From: Schistocephalus solidus
Lineage: Eukaryota; Platyhelminthes; Cestoda; Diphyllobothriidea; Diphyllobothriidae
Direction: 5' to 3'
DNA: 64,000 nucleotides
Assembly (NCBI GenBank): GCA_017591395.1
Contig: WEDG01001040.1
Span: 61,568 to 125,567, forward strand
A model generated the notes under the pieces. That model did no database searches. It worked only from the letters and a program-made list of their open reading frames with translations, and had not been told where the DNA came from. Below are positions 1 to 12,200 of this stretch, piece by piece. Position 1 is the first letter of the stretch; every line of letters starts with the position of its first letter. The position numbers and the translations under genes were made by a program.

Positions 1-38
1 AGATACTGTCACAGAGATGTGAAAAACAAAAGACTCAC

Positions 39-152
39 CGAAGTTGATCCAATAGCCCCCGGGTACGAGAATTTTCCAAATGGTTTCCAAGTAGTCTAGA
101 ATGTTGTGCGCAGTGTCGATGAAGAAGACTGTAGCCACGCAGTCCCAGGAGG
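39..152 (-). CDS. CARNMT1: CARNMT1 exon 5 (substrate-binding block)
   Basis: 114 nt coding for residues 278-316. Acceptor TTTTTCCTAG; donor CG|GTGAGTC at 38. Encodes [15 protein letters not shown] and [17 protein letters not shown]. The gene continues before base 1. Confidence 0.92.
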
Positions 153-3100
153 CTAGGAAAAACAGTTCGGACGAAAAGTTGAGGTGAACCAAGCGAAATT
201 TTTACCACCAAATATAAACTACTCGAATGTCATGAGTAGTCTGTTAGGTTGTAATGTTATTATTGTACCTGAAATATCGTCAAAACCTTAACAAAACCCG
301 CCGCCAATATACTCAACTAACATGGCCAGAAGCCGTAGGAAGGAGTAAAATTGTGGGGCCAACTGGTCAAATCTCGAGTCTGGGCAGCAGACGTGAAATG
401 CCCAGTCTTCATTGCTGTTTCTTCTGTAGTATTGATTGTTTGATGCTATGCGACCGCCTACTGCTGGCCGCCAAGTACGCCCACAAATGATGATCAGTTG
501 AACAGCGGTCAGCGAAGGTTTGCTGCGAAATAAGCAGGCTCTCGGATCCAGCAGCGACAGTGCTACCAGGGGCGCGCGCGCGCGGACGGGTGAGGAATGG
601 CACGCCAACCGCAAACGGCACTGTGACATAGTGATCGTCAGGAAATAAGACTGTTTGACATCATTGTTTAGCCGGTAGGTTCTTGAACCAGAACGCTCTA
701 AATAAACAATCCAAGCCCCGTTGGACTTGAGAGCGCCAAGGCGGCTCATGAAGATGTCTGATTCAGGTATTTAGACAGCGAGAACAGACTGGCTACAGAA
801 CCCTGGTTCAGTGATGCGGGTGAATAGTGCGCGAACTGGATTACTTAATTGGGAACCCACGTTGGATATAGGGTACTGGAATGCGCGAACGTCCCATGAC
901 CCTGGTACACGCGCGAGCAGTAAAACGCGGGCTCGTGGGGAGGGTAAAATCCCACCACAGCGGTCTACGCGACTCTTCCAGCAGGCATGACGCAGCCTCT
1001 CGCAGCAGATCAGCCATATGATAACCACGGGACAATCAACTTTCATACGTGCGACTGAAGGCTACCAACACCTCTATCGTCGCCGTGCGCATAGCAAAAT
1101 TAACGGCCGATCAACGTGATAAAAAATTATCTGCTCGCATCTACAAGCATCAGTTGAAGGACTTCCTTGCTGTGATCTGCAGGTGGCTTAAATGGACCCG
1201 GCGACTCTTCAAATAAGCGCATTACCGGTAGCTTTGAGCTGATCGGAATTGACTGTCATCGACAGGTGCCTCTAGCACAGTCACAAACACCTGCTGATCT
1301 GACCTGAGTGACCGTACGGCAACTCAGATCGGCTTCATTTTAGTGAGTTCAAAGTTTCCTAGCTGGCTGCGCATGTTAGCAGATCGAGGTGTGGTGCGGA
1401 GACCGACCTGAAAGTGTACTCCCCCTCCCCTTAAGCTGCATCCAAAATGCCACGTGCAATAAAGCCGCAAAACTACGACAAAACAGCAGATCCGAGGCCC
1501 TGAGCACAGAAATCCTGTCTTGCCTTACGAGCAAGTGACCATCAGTCTGTGAGGCGGTTGACAGACTCACCAAGCGGTAACCCAACGACTGAATGAGCAA
1601 AAGCACCTTACGTTTGCTTACTCAGACGGCCTGAGCTAGGCTCCGAAATAAGATCCGTCAAATCTGGAAAGGGGGGTCAAACTAAAAGCCAAAAATGACC
1701 GCAAAAACTACAGAACAGGCCTTGAACGTTGATGATTCGCCACGTAAGCACGGGGTAACTCTATTCGTAACGTGAATGGCGGCCTTAATGCTGACAACTC
1801 TATCAAGGTCGAGCGATGGCATGAGCACGTCGAGCATCTTCTCGACCTCGATTGCCAAATCACCACTTCACAGCGGCAAGACGCCCGGAGAGGACGGTAT
1901 TCTCACTGAAAGCTGTGAGTCGTGTTGACAGAGAAGCCCCGGTTTCGTGGGGTGATTAGGCAGGCATGGGAAGGTAAACTCGGTCGTGATGATTGGGGGA
2001 GATAAGACAAAGTGCAAGAATCACCGCGACACAAGCCTACTCGACGCTGTTGCAAAGGTCTTTTTCCACTGGCATTCTCAGGCGACCCAGTGAAACCAGA
2101 TTTGAAGCTGGGCGCAAATGCACCGACCGGATAATCATAATATGACACATTCTTGAATTATGTCATGGTAACCGTTGGGAATGTCCACATGCTGAAGAGA
2201 GGTCAATCTCTCAGAAAGACGCACACACACGCGCGCGCGTCCCACCCCACCCTACTGCGTGCCATGAACTGCGCTCGGCAGCGTTCCGCATTGGCTGTGG
2301 CCACAGGGCTCCCGCAGGATCTGATTGGTCCATATCTGTGAGAAGTTGCTCGGGTATTCTAGAACTTTCTTCTTGAAGGGAATCTTAGCCAACCTGAACG
2401 GGAAGCTATAAACACACGCCGTTTTGCAGGTTTTAATACAGTTTGTCGCGGCCGATCGTGTTCTGTTTCTCTACCGTATTGGTATTTGGGACAAGAATCG
2501 AGCAAGCATACGCTTCGTTTGATTTTTGAGTACTAGGCCGGGCCATAATAATAAGTAATAACCGACGATCATCTGCTTTCGTAACTTCGCCGATGCGTTC
2601 GATTTCATCCATGGTGAGTCCATGTGGTGGATAATGGCACAAAGTGGCATAACGGCTCAACCACTATGCCGTTTGATATTTAATTCGGCGTCTAACAAGG
2701 TTGTATTCTGTCACCCATTCTGTAGCTTGAGATAAGGGTTCTATAAATTAGTTTGGTATTTCCAGATTCAAGAGATTCCAAGAACAGATTAAACGCCCTC
2801 ACAGGTCCTGCCCTCTGACTTGAAATTTTGGGAGAATGTTGTTGACAGATAGCAGAGGTGCGAGAACCGACAGTTCGACCTTACAAATTCGTCTGTAACA
2901 CACCACGTAGCTGACAGTTGTTTAAGTCAATCGAAAACACTTTTTGGCAGAGACGTAGGATGAAAACAGTGAAGATGACCGCTGCACATTCTCGCACAAG
3001 TACCGACAACACCCCGCCCCCATTTCTCTCGCCGCTCACAGCAGCACTGCGTCAGCCACCAACCACCAGCACCATCATCACCACCACTTCAGGGGGGTTA

Positions 3101-6100
3101 TTTCCATTTGGAACACAGTTCCTTCATGTATTGTTGGACACCTTTCACGCATTAACGTGTGTATTAAATGGAGTATAGTTTTCATTTACTCTTTTTTCTT
3201 ACGCCAGTTTTGTATGTGTGCTTGATGAACAATAAGTTCCACCGTCAGAAAACTACCCTGTGTGCTTTATTTAACCGAGTATTTGTCGTCCTCTGCGTTT
3301 ACGTCGCGAAGTCAATGATAATCCAAACCCTGATGCTGACGCATCCGGGGAGCTTGAACCCCTTTCAATTTCTGTTGAAATTCATTTCGGTCATGCAGTC
3401 AGGACAGATCAGGCGAAAACTAATTCGCATTTTGTAAACCCTCCTCTCCGGAAAAAATCAAACCCGGATGTGCAACAGTACTTGTGGGCAACCAAACGAC
3501 TGCTTTATAAAAACCAAAGCAATACCCCAAAAATAATAAATAATAAGGCACACATGGTATACCTGGTTCAGTGTACACCTCAGAAAAGTCCCCAGCAACC
3601 ATGGAGAACTGGACGTCTGGGGGTAGGTCGAAGGGGGAGACATCGGGGATGGTGATCGCGGCGAGCTGGTTCTCGCGACACACATTATTTGAGGACTGGG
3701 TGACCCAGGGGTATAGGGTGTACTGGTTCAGGTCCCTGCATCTACAAACATCCAGACAGCTAAGGGCTTAAAAGACAGGTCAATTATAGAAGTTGTGAGG
3801 GTAGACGAACAGAGCAGGTAAATAGACCGTACGTATTTAGAACGAAGTGCGCCGGAAGAAGCATGAAAAGACTCCATTCGTTGCCCTGACAGGTGTAACC
3901 GCAATGAGCAATCTCCCAGGCCAGTCGGCCCAAACCTGCTCCAGGCACCAGGACTCGAATATCCGAAGTGGGTCTGGAAAAAGAAAAAGGATGACAAACT
4001 CGTGAGAACGTGCCTCGCGCACCTATTTTCATCTTGTAAACTCGGGTAACAGGAAGACTCAATGGCTGTAAGCCACCAGACTTCACCAGGCTATAACTCC
4101 TTCCCCTAGACTTATTTTGCTACACCCTATTTACGTGTGCTTGCTAAGTGGGAAAAGTTTGGTGAAAGAGGACCATGGATGAATGTATTTCTGACGCAAG
4201 GATAGACTACAGCAATAGGACGTGATAAACAACTGATATACCTATCCATTTAAACGCCTGTTCTCCTTCGCCTGAGACGCTACCTTGGAAGCACATCTTC
4301 AGTACTATCAACGAAACTAAAGAAAACGAAACAACGATAAACAATACGGCCTACGTGCGCAAGAAAGGTGAATGAAGAACAAAGCAACGCGGTTGTGCAA
4401 AACGCCCTTCCTTGAAAACACGGACATAGTCACATGAAGTCAGACATCGCTGAAATGTGCAAAATTGAGTTCAACTTCAAAGCCAGATACGGACTAGCCA
4501 GGAAAGCCCCTACTGAAAAAGGAGACGTAGGCGGCTGGCAGCAAATGTCAGTCGGAAGGTCATTCCGGTGCAGACTAAAGACGAATTAGGTCAGAACTAT
4601 CAGCCGGTCGATTGCCAGCGAATAAGCGAAAAATTCGTACAATTTGGCAAGTTCACCGTGTTGTTGAGAGAGAAAGAGGTGGGGTAGGGAAAAATGAGGT
4701 CCTGAAACTCCTTCATTGAAGGGTAGCGAATACGAATTGCAGTATTAATGGGCACTGAGCAATACTCCGGATTGACACGAAAAGACGTCAAGCGCTAGCT
4801 CTTTTCTGACAAATTTTGCAGGCTACCTTTATTTAATATGCTCATTTTCATACTGAGAGAAGTCCAATTTTGGAAAAAGAAATTAATTATGTAGGTGGGT
4901 ATCATATCGCATTTTCATCCAAGTAATATCGCTAACAACAGTTTTTCAAACGAATACGAGGGTTACTGCCAGTCGGGGGAGAAGTCACGACCTGTACGTG
5001 GAGACGCGTTTAGGTAGCAGTGGCTGGCAGTGGAATGAAACCCCATGGGCTGGTTCTCTCCCCACCACTCAATAATCGTGCTAATCCTCAGTCAGACAAA
5101 GTCACCACGAGGGCTGTACTCATAGGTTTTCGTCAACCAATCGAGGACATATGGTGGAATGATAGATCGCTAATCCACGTAAGTTACTAAGTCGCACTGG
5201 GGAACCCATTGCACTCAGTTTTTGAACCCAGTAGGCTCAGTCCCGTCAACTACCATCCAATCTTTAGATGCGCCGGTGTACGAATCGGATAGTCGACCAT
5301 TTATAGCGATTCCCTCGGAAAGTAGTTAAGCTGAAGAAGAAGGTGCTTAAAAATAATTGCCCTCCTGGGGAACTCGAAGTGTTGCTTAACAATAATAGCC
5401 GACCAATTACCTGGTTTTCTAGTTGAAAAGTGGGAGACAGAAAAATACTCAAAATAAAGGTGAGACTTGCGTTACGCCGACAAATCGTTGCGCAAGGAAA
5501 GCCGTGGCTTACGTCGTATAGATGTTACCAATGAAGTCTTCGAAAAGGCCCAGAATGCATTGACATACATATTTGGTTTCACCGAAAGCTCGAACACTAG
5601 CATTTCTGACAAAAGCCAGCTGGCGTCTGCATTGTGGATTTCACAAGTGCAGCTATTATGTCCGTCGGGATTCCCTACAGTCAATGGTGAAGCACAGTGG
5701 CAAAAACTAGAAGTTACTCAGATTGTTTCACGCCTAATCTAACGAAACGAGAATCAGAGTCTGTGTGAAATACCAGGGGATCAAATAAACTGAAGTTAAC
5801 TCCGACGTGTATCAGGGCTGCGCTCGCATACCAACTCGACATCGCATGCCGGCAGACCACGGGTGGTGGTCAGGGCCCAACGCGCAGACCAAGACCGAAT
5901 TATCGAAAATCCGCGAGATACAGATCTTGACTACGCTGATATTGTTGCGATACTGGCGAGACCCCCAGGCAGTATCTCAGACAAGTAAATGCAATGACAG
6001 CTGAATTGGCCTGAAAATGGTCTTCAAGAAAAGCATAGCGAGTGCAGGTTTCGCAGTCATTGCAAACGATTAATTTTTTTGAATGAATGGCCTAAACCTG

Positions 6101-7106
6101 TCAAATCGTTAGAGTGAAGGTAAAACAAACCTATTCACCTCGCTCTCACGACCCGCCAACTGCAATGCGACAGATTCGTCACTTTGCTGGCCAGCATCGG
6201 TGTCGAGGTGACTAAATAAAGAGCGGTGGAAGTGAAGAAAGCTGATCTGGAGCACGTATTCGGCCTTGCGGCCTGTGGAATTGGCGTGTCAGTTAGCCCA
6301 AACTCGATCTCGAGTTTGCCACCGATCAACTGTACGCGACCATTCGTGATTTTTCGGACCTTTACCATGGAGCTGGCGGAACAGGTCACAAGTAATACCG
6401 TAATAAACACATGTATGTAATCGCCTTTGGCATCCTATAAGCCTCCATATTGCATAGTACTGTAAATGCAGCAAATTTAAGTCCATATACACTTCACAAA
6501 CAATGAGCCGAATAAATAAAGAAAGTGAATATATTATCCAGATAGGCCTACCTATCCGACGAGCGAAAGGCAGTATGAATTTCCCGAAGGACAGGGTCGT
6601 AGGAACTATGTCTCTCCGGCGCACCAACAGTGGACCAGTCACGAACAAATTGCTTGAGCGTTGACCGGACCTTGTCCATGTCGTTTGATGTGATCCCGAA
6701 CCGATAACGTTGCCCAGGATCACCATTCTGTACCACTTTGTTGATAGTTGGGTTTTGGTCTACTAAAAACTGATACATTTTAATGGAAACATAACAAGCA
6801 AAACTTTGTACGTGGTCCCCCTCGAAAATCTCTGATTTCGCATTCGCAAGTATCTGGCTGATAAAATTTGCATTTGAATCAATGCATTCTTCAACGGACT
6901 TCATGTAGGAGGGGAATTTTGGAATCAGAGCCTTTTGGTGCTCCGAAAGTTTTTCGTACTTCGCCAATTGCGTATATACTTTTTTGAGCGCGTGCGACCT
7001 GTGAAAGGTTAGAAGCAAAAAAGGACAGGCCAGCATCTTACCGATAAAATTTAAAAGCGGTAAGTGTTTTAAGGAAGTGTCTCCGTTCCAATTCGTCTAC
7101 GTCCAT
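39..7106 (-). CDS. CARNMT1: Carnosine N-methyltransferase, five exons, 3' end cut by window
   Basis: Known for the family: an S-adenosylmethionine-dependent enzyme of the N2227-like family that methylates a histidine ring nitrogen, turning carnosine into anserine; protein histidines are also reported substrates. Seen: five minus-strand exons at 7106-7042, 6998-6552, 3973-3833, 3741-3563 and 152-39, all with GT/AG borders and phases that join without a break, give 315 complete codons. Residues 1-22 and 23-171 match the family N-terminus, including the block [16 protein letters not shown]. Residues 178-190 hold the SAM-binding loop [13 protein letters not shown], followed by [10 protein letters not shown], then [10 protein letters not shown] and [15 protein letters not shown], the block that contacts the substrate in the vertebrate enzyme. 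The start was chosen because residues 6-22 ([17 protein letters not shown]) match the family and a clean donor follows. The exons coding for roughly the last 90 residues lie before base 1. No frameshift or stop is visible, so the gene is probably functional. Confidence 0.93.
153..3562 (-). other. CARNMT1 intron 4 (3.4 kb), no recognised content
   Basis: Between exons 4 and 5. Both strands carry only short open frames with no recognisable protein. It contains GC-rich patches near 570-600 and 2225-2260, both with runs of alternating GC, and a proline/histidine-like low-complexity patch at about 3010-3100. No mobile element was recognised. Confidence 0.6.
3563..3741 (-). CDS. CARNMT1: CARNMT1 exon 4
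   Basis: 179 nt coding for residues 218-278. Acceptor TTTGTAG; donor CCAG|GTATAC. Encodes the [11 protein letters not shown] and [21 protein letters not shown] blocks. A second AG five bases further on would drop Cys219 and Arg220 in frame; the first fits the family better. The intron to exon 3 is 91 nt. Confidence 0.9.
3833..3973 (-). CDS. CARNMT1: CARNMT1 exon 3 (SAM-binding loop)
   Basis: 141 nt coding for residues 171-218. Acceptor TTTTTCCAG; donor AATAC|GTACGG, chosen over a nearby GT because it restores N-T-C-R-D-L-N, which lines up residue for residue with the family. Holds the glycine-rich SAM loop [10 protein letters not shown] and GNEWSLFML. Confidence 0.92.
3974..6551 (-). other. 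CARNMT1 intron 2-3 spacer (2.6 kb)
   Basis: Intron between the exons carrying the [10 protein letters not shown] block and the SAM loop. Most of it holds nothing recognisable. The stretch near 5790-6070 looks like an old RTE reverse transcriptase on the opposite strand (listed separately). A short plus-strand [15 protein letters not shown] string near 5230-5260 resembles the NYRPISL block of LINE reverse transcriptases but is too short to call. Confidence 0.55.
5790..6070 (+). mobile_element. RTE-like reverse transcriptase relic
   Basis: Two short blocks in different frames read like consecutive motifs of an RTE-clade reverse transcriptase. [10 protein letters not shown] at about 5807 resembles the V-x-Q-G-C-A-L-x-P block. 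[12 protein letters not shown] at about 5923 resembles the catalytic DLDYADDIALLA block with one aspartate lost. AMTAELA and [13 protein letters not shown] follow, where the family has its post-palm segment. The frameshift between blocks and a stop show it is dead. It lies antisense inside a CARNMT1 intron. The match rests on short motifs, so the call is tentative. Confidence 0.4.
6552..6998 (-). CDS. CARNMT1: CARNMT1 exon 2
   Basis: 447 nt coding for residues 22-171. The acceptor is a pyrimidine-rich stretch ending CACAG; the donor is GATAG|GTAGG. It carries the helical N-terminal domain and the strongly conserved [10 protein letters not shown] block just before the methyltransferase fold. 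Confidence 0.93.
7042..7106 (-). CDS. CARNMT1: CARNMT1 exon 1 (start codon)
   Basis: 65 nt coding for residues 1-21 plus two bases of Arg22. The ATG is the complement of 7104-7106. The donor GTAAG follows at 7041. The next intron (6999-7041) is only 43 nt, a size common for flatworm short introns. Confidence 0.88.
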
Positions 7107-8900
7107 GGGACCGCGCAAACAAGGTGTTCAAGCAAATTAAACACCTGTGCGATCTGAAATCGGCTCAGAGTGCGAAGATATGCAGAGAAAAGGGCGTTTA
7201 GTCGAATTTAGTGGATAATAATCGAACAACTTCCAACCAGCAAGAAGCAGTAATTTCTAACTAACTATATAAAATTGAAGGGATTGAAGCCAGAGTTGCA
7301 TTTAACGCGGAATTTCTATACCTATAAGGCTTCTTCACGTCAAATTTGGATACGCCCACCAGGACTGTACATGCCTTTTGATTTTCAAAGCCAACAGAGG
7401 GGAATCATCGCCTGACATAGTTGCATGGAGCCAGAAGCCCAACTAATCCTGATAAAATTTCCTCCACGAAACGTGAAAGCACATGGGTGAGCAGTGCTCA
7501 CCTAAAACTTTTCGACTGCGAAGGGGTCTCAAGTACATCGATTTAGCATTCATACACGCACGGGGGACTGGTTGGCCATGTTGAGCGTCAATAAAATTTA
7601 ACGGGCGTCGACATTACTCACTTACGCGAACGGAAGCTAAAAGATACGCCAGTCAGAGTGCCGAATAACACCCAACTACTGCATCGGCTCAAAAAGGCAC
7701 CGGTTAAACTACCGAGATGAAGAGTTCCCTTTTTGTTTTTTTACCCAGGCAATTAGACATATCCTTTGATCCAACTGATTTTTGTGGTGATGAACTTTAA
7801 CATACCATTTTTCACGATATTTAATCGTTACAAGTGCTTGTGAGTAACCACTTTATAGCCTTTTTTCAATAGACAAAAAATACTGTTGGGAATACCCTAC
7901 CACCCCTTACGCATTGAGTTGACGAGAGCTCTTGTTATAACAAATAAACTTAGCTAAATGACGTACGCTCCTAAAAAGTTTGCAGAATGGAACGAATTGG
8001 CTATTCAATTCGCTTCAATTTTGCATAATCGGAAACAACGGCAGCTTGCATAAAAGAGGCTTAAAAGCACGCAGTACCATTAGTCTATTTAAAGCACTTA
8101 CAGAAAATTGTGCAAAATAGATTCCAAAATCCTTATTCAGTTGTTTGAAAAATTTGAAGCAACCTAGAGCAATTATTTGCATACATTTCATTCATGTCAA
8201 GCACTAAACGGAGTCCTGTGTTAGAATAGAAAATGAGCTTATTAAGCGTGAAAGTTTAGCAGTATATACATTTAAATCAACTGGATTCCCAGATACAAAC
8301 GAAGAAAGAATCTAGACCCGAAAACTCGAGATTTGTGGAGAGCCATTGTGAAGTATCTGTAGAATGTTCCACCAAATCGGTACGTTGGTGCTCTTAATGA
8401 AATAGGAAGTAACTATGTTTGAAAAAATATTATGGTCTTCAAACCAGTCAAAATCTTATGAAATATCTTTTCCGTGCTCAAAAATATGTATTTGAAGCTT
8501 TTTCTGAGAGCCGTAAAAGAGTGAGCATTGCTTACCACATATGTGGTTATTGGCATATTTCCTATGTCAGTTTACGAAGCGTGCGCAAAAATTTCGTTGG
8601 CTGGCTATTGGGCCTTTACACAAACCCAATATCGCTAACGCAGTATTGGAAACACGTATTCGTTAAATATTAATTAACCGAATAAATAGTTAATAAGTAC
8701 AGAAGGACCAAATGTCATCCAGTGAACGCGTGAAAATCTTAAAAGATTTGCGATAGCCTTAACAGCAATCCTCCAAGCTTGCAGTTATCGTTCCAAAAGT
8801 AACCACCGAATCACCAATAGTAAACCTCTCATATTTCAGGTAGTATCGGCGTATTAGGAAGTTTAAGCTCACGTACCTTACCGCGAAGCAGATTTTGTCA
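7107..8900. other. Upstream of CARNMT1, nothing recognised
   Basis: AT-rich DNA 5' of the CARNMT1 start codon. It should hold the promoter and 5' leader, but I see no convincing TATA box, splice-leader acceptor or other gene. The open frame at 8419-8673 encodes no protein I recognise and has no supporting signal. Confidence 0.5.
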
Positions 8901-8917
8901 ATTTTATCTCATATTCG

Positions 8918-9262
8918 TTGATCAATGTAATGAATAGTACTACGGGTGATCTTATACAAACTTTTCACATCATATGCGGTCAGTACTGTCATAATACAGA
9001 AGGATTTCTTCGAGCTAGCAACCAAAACTGCCCTACGAAGTCACCTACTCAAGCTACGTCTGAATGGTGCCAGCTGGGACACACGAAAGTTCTTCTTATC
9101 CAGCAGAGTGGTTGAATTTTGGAATGCCCTGCCAGAGGATATTGCTATGTCTGCGTCCGTGGAAGCTTAAGCTTCCGTTTAAAATTTTAAACGGAAACTG
9201 GATCAGCATTGTAGTACGAACCACGATGCCTTCCAACTACTGTAACCTTATTACAATTTATA
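8918..9262 (+). mobile_element. 3' fragment of a CR1/Jockey-like LINE
   Basis: Frames starting at 8918 and 8946 contain the C-terminal tail of the same LINE family as the element that follows: DLIQTFHIICG, then DTRKFFLSSRVVEFWNALPE. The reading frame switches once. Everything upstream of the tail is missing, as expected for a 5'-truncated insertion. Confidence 0.7.
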
Positions 9263-9272
9263 TCTGTTTATA

Positions 9273-12200
9273 ATACAACTCGTAACCTTTAAGTACTGTT
9301 TTTTTATGAACATTATTTATGTCTCCCCTCGGTGCATATTCCCGCCTGCAGACCACAGCTCATTCTTCTTTCCCTGTAGACTACGTGTGCTTACATTACC
9401 TATTGCATTACGTGTAACAGTGTGTACAGACTTCTCCAAATACCGCATTGTAACCACATGTCCCTTAAACCGGAAGTTAAAATTCATGTACACCAATGCG
9501 CAAAGCATGTTATCAATGTTTGACGAGATGCAGATCCATGTCTGTGATATCTCACCAGACGTAATTTCTTTGACAGAAACCTGGTTGTCCAACCACGTCG
9601 ACGACCGTGAGTTAACTATACCAGGCTACCAGCTATTCAGAAGAGACCGGGAAGGGCGTCAGGGAGGAGGCGTTGTAACCTACGTAAAACACGGTCTCCT
9701 AGTGTCGGAAAAAAACAGAACAGTTTGCATGCAGCTTCGAAGCTATTTGGCTCACTATAAAGATGCCGAGATCACACAGTCTTGAAGTTCTGACCGTCTA
9801 CCAACCACCAAGAAATGACTTCGAGGCTGACGCTTGCCTGTTAGAAGAGCTAGAAAGATTTGCCTCTCGATCCGACGTCTTAATAATGGGCGACTTCAAT
9901 GCACCACTCATTGACTGGAGTTCAGTATATGCACGCGGTCCAGAACTAGTTTTTGACCGACGTTTATTGGACATGACACTGAGGTCATTCCTCACTCAGC
10001 ACGTCTTATTTCCAACGAGGGTGCGGGAGAGATAGCAGTCAAACTGTTTAAACCGGATGTTTACGAAATCGCTTGATAGTATTGATGAGGTGCAAAGTCT
10101 ACCTCCCCTAGGTCGCAGTGACCACGTCGTACTTCACTGGGACTGCTCAATGTTTTCGGTGCCTGAAAAGCCCACCAGATTTAGAATAAATATTTGGCGT
10201 GGTGACTTTGATCAAATGAAGACTCGACTCAACAACATCAACTGGGAATCAGCTTTTTCGGCAATGTGACAGAGGATTCGGAATGGTTCAGTGAGTTATT
10301 GCATATTCTCCTCAGCAACCACTGCCCGATTTCACGAAAGAGACTGGATAAAAGACCCCAGTGGCTGACTCAAACGTTGAAAAAAGAAGTGAATAAAAAG
10401 CGGATGTTGTGGAAGAAATCACTCGCTGATGAGACTCCTGCGTTCATAAACGCATACAAGGCACAAAGAAACAAAGTTAAACGGCTTATCCTCAGGACAC
10501 GACAAGATTTTGAAAAAGACCTGTTGAACCGTGCAGTAGAAAATCCGAAGTTATTCTACAATTACATTAGAAGGAGCACGCGTAACAAGGACCCAGTTCC
10601 CTTACTAAGGACAAGCGAAAACCTAGAGATTAGTGAGGATGGAGCAAAAGCGGAGCACCTTTCAGAATTCTTTAAATCTATCTTTACGAGTGAAAGTGCA
10701 TTAAATCCTCCCGACTACGACTTAGATGAGGGTCCAACAATAGAGGCTGTATCTTTCGACGAAGCAAATGTTCATAAAGAGCTGTTGGCTCTGAATGAGT
10801 CTAAATCACTGGGACCAGATGATATACCGCCAAAGTTACTAAAGGAACTCGCTGCGGAACTGGCCAAACCGTTGCCAATGCTTTTCCAAACCTCGTTCGA
10901 AACCGGCACGTTATCTGCTGATTGGAAATCTGCACGAATCACACCACTACATAAAGGTGGTAGCAAGGTCTCCGCAGATAATTACAGGCCAATAAGCCTC
11001 ACCTCGATCTGCTGCAAACTCATGGAAAAAATAATAAAGCGAGAGCTTATGCGCTTCTTAGAGCAGCATAACTTATTATCTGATGCGCAGCATGAATTTC
11101 GAAGTGGCAGGTCTTGCGTAACGAACTTTCTCTATTGTTTGGAACATTGGATGCGAGCAGTTGATGAAGCAAGTGCACTGCACGAAGTCTACATAGACTT
11201 TAAGAAGGCATTTGATAGTGTCCCTCACCAGCGACTCCTACACAAACTCAACCGAACAGGCATTAGGGGTAATCTCCTCAGATGGATCAAAAGCTTCTTA
11301 TTAGGCCGCTCTCAAACCGTCCATGTCGGTAACCAGCAGTCGGCGGAGGTTGCGGTTGAAAGTGGAGTTCCCCAGGGCTCTGTTCTTGGCCCTACTCTGT
11401 TCATCTTGTACGTCAACGACTTCATCAATAAATTGGATTGTGATGTCCCCATTTTTGCGGATGATATTAAGCTATGGAGGGTCATCAGAACTGCAGCTGA
11501 CGTAAAGCATTTGCAGGAAAACCTAAACCGAATTCAACAATGGCCAAAGGACTGGCTTTTGCCGTTCAATGAGAAAAAATGCACTATTCTACGAGTCGGT
11601 AGAACGAGCACTCCGAACCTCATGGATTACTAGCTGAATGGTATACCATTGCAAGAAGTTGACGCGCAGAAGGACTTGGGAGTGTGGATCTCGAGCTTCC
11701 TTAAACCCTCGCTGCATTGTTCAAAGGAAGCCAAGTCTGCGATGTCAGCCCTGTACCTTGTCAAGTGGGCTTTCTCTGCCTTTGATGAAGACTGCTTTGC
11801 CAAAGTCTTTCGAACTTTTGTGCGGCCGAAATTGGAGTTCGCTATCCAAGCTTGGAGACCCTGGAACGCGAAAGATCTCAATATCCTCGAAAAGGTTCAA
11901 AGGCGTGCAATCAAACTTGTGACTGGACAGGGCTCATTACCCTATGAACCCAGATTAGCTAACCTTGATCTCTTTCCCTTGAGTTACAGGCAGCTACGAG
12001 GTGACCTGATACAAACATTCCGTATCATGTGAGGTCAGGGCTGCTGCCTCGCACCTGGAGACTTCTTCCAGTTAGCAACAACCACGAACTTGAGAGGGCA
12101 TCCACTCAAACTACGTGTTACTGGGGCCAGACTGGATACACGAAAGTTCTTCTTCTCCAAGAGAGCGGTCGACGCTTGGAATGCTCTGCCTCTGGATGTT

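Noticed and set aside
288..1046. Minus-strand frames of 153 and 91 codons.
   Set aside because: They lie in a CARNMT1 intron, lack any family motif, and have arginine/alanine-rich composition caused by a local GC patch.
3010..3178. A proline/threonine-rich plus frame with a histidine-codon-like run.
   Set aside because: Low-complexity DNA inside an intron; no start context or splice signals.
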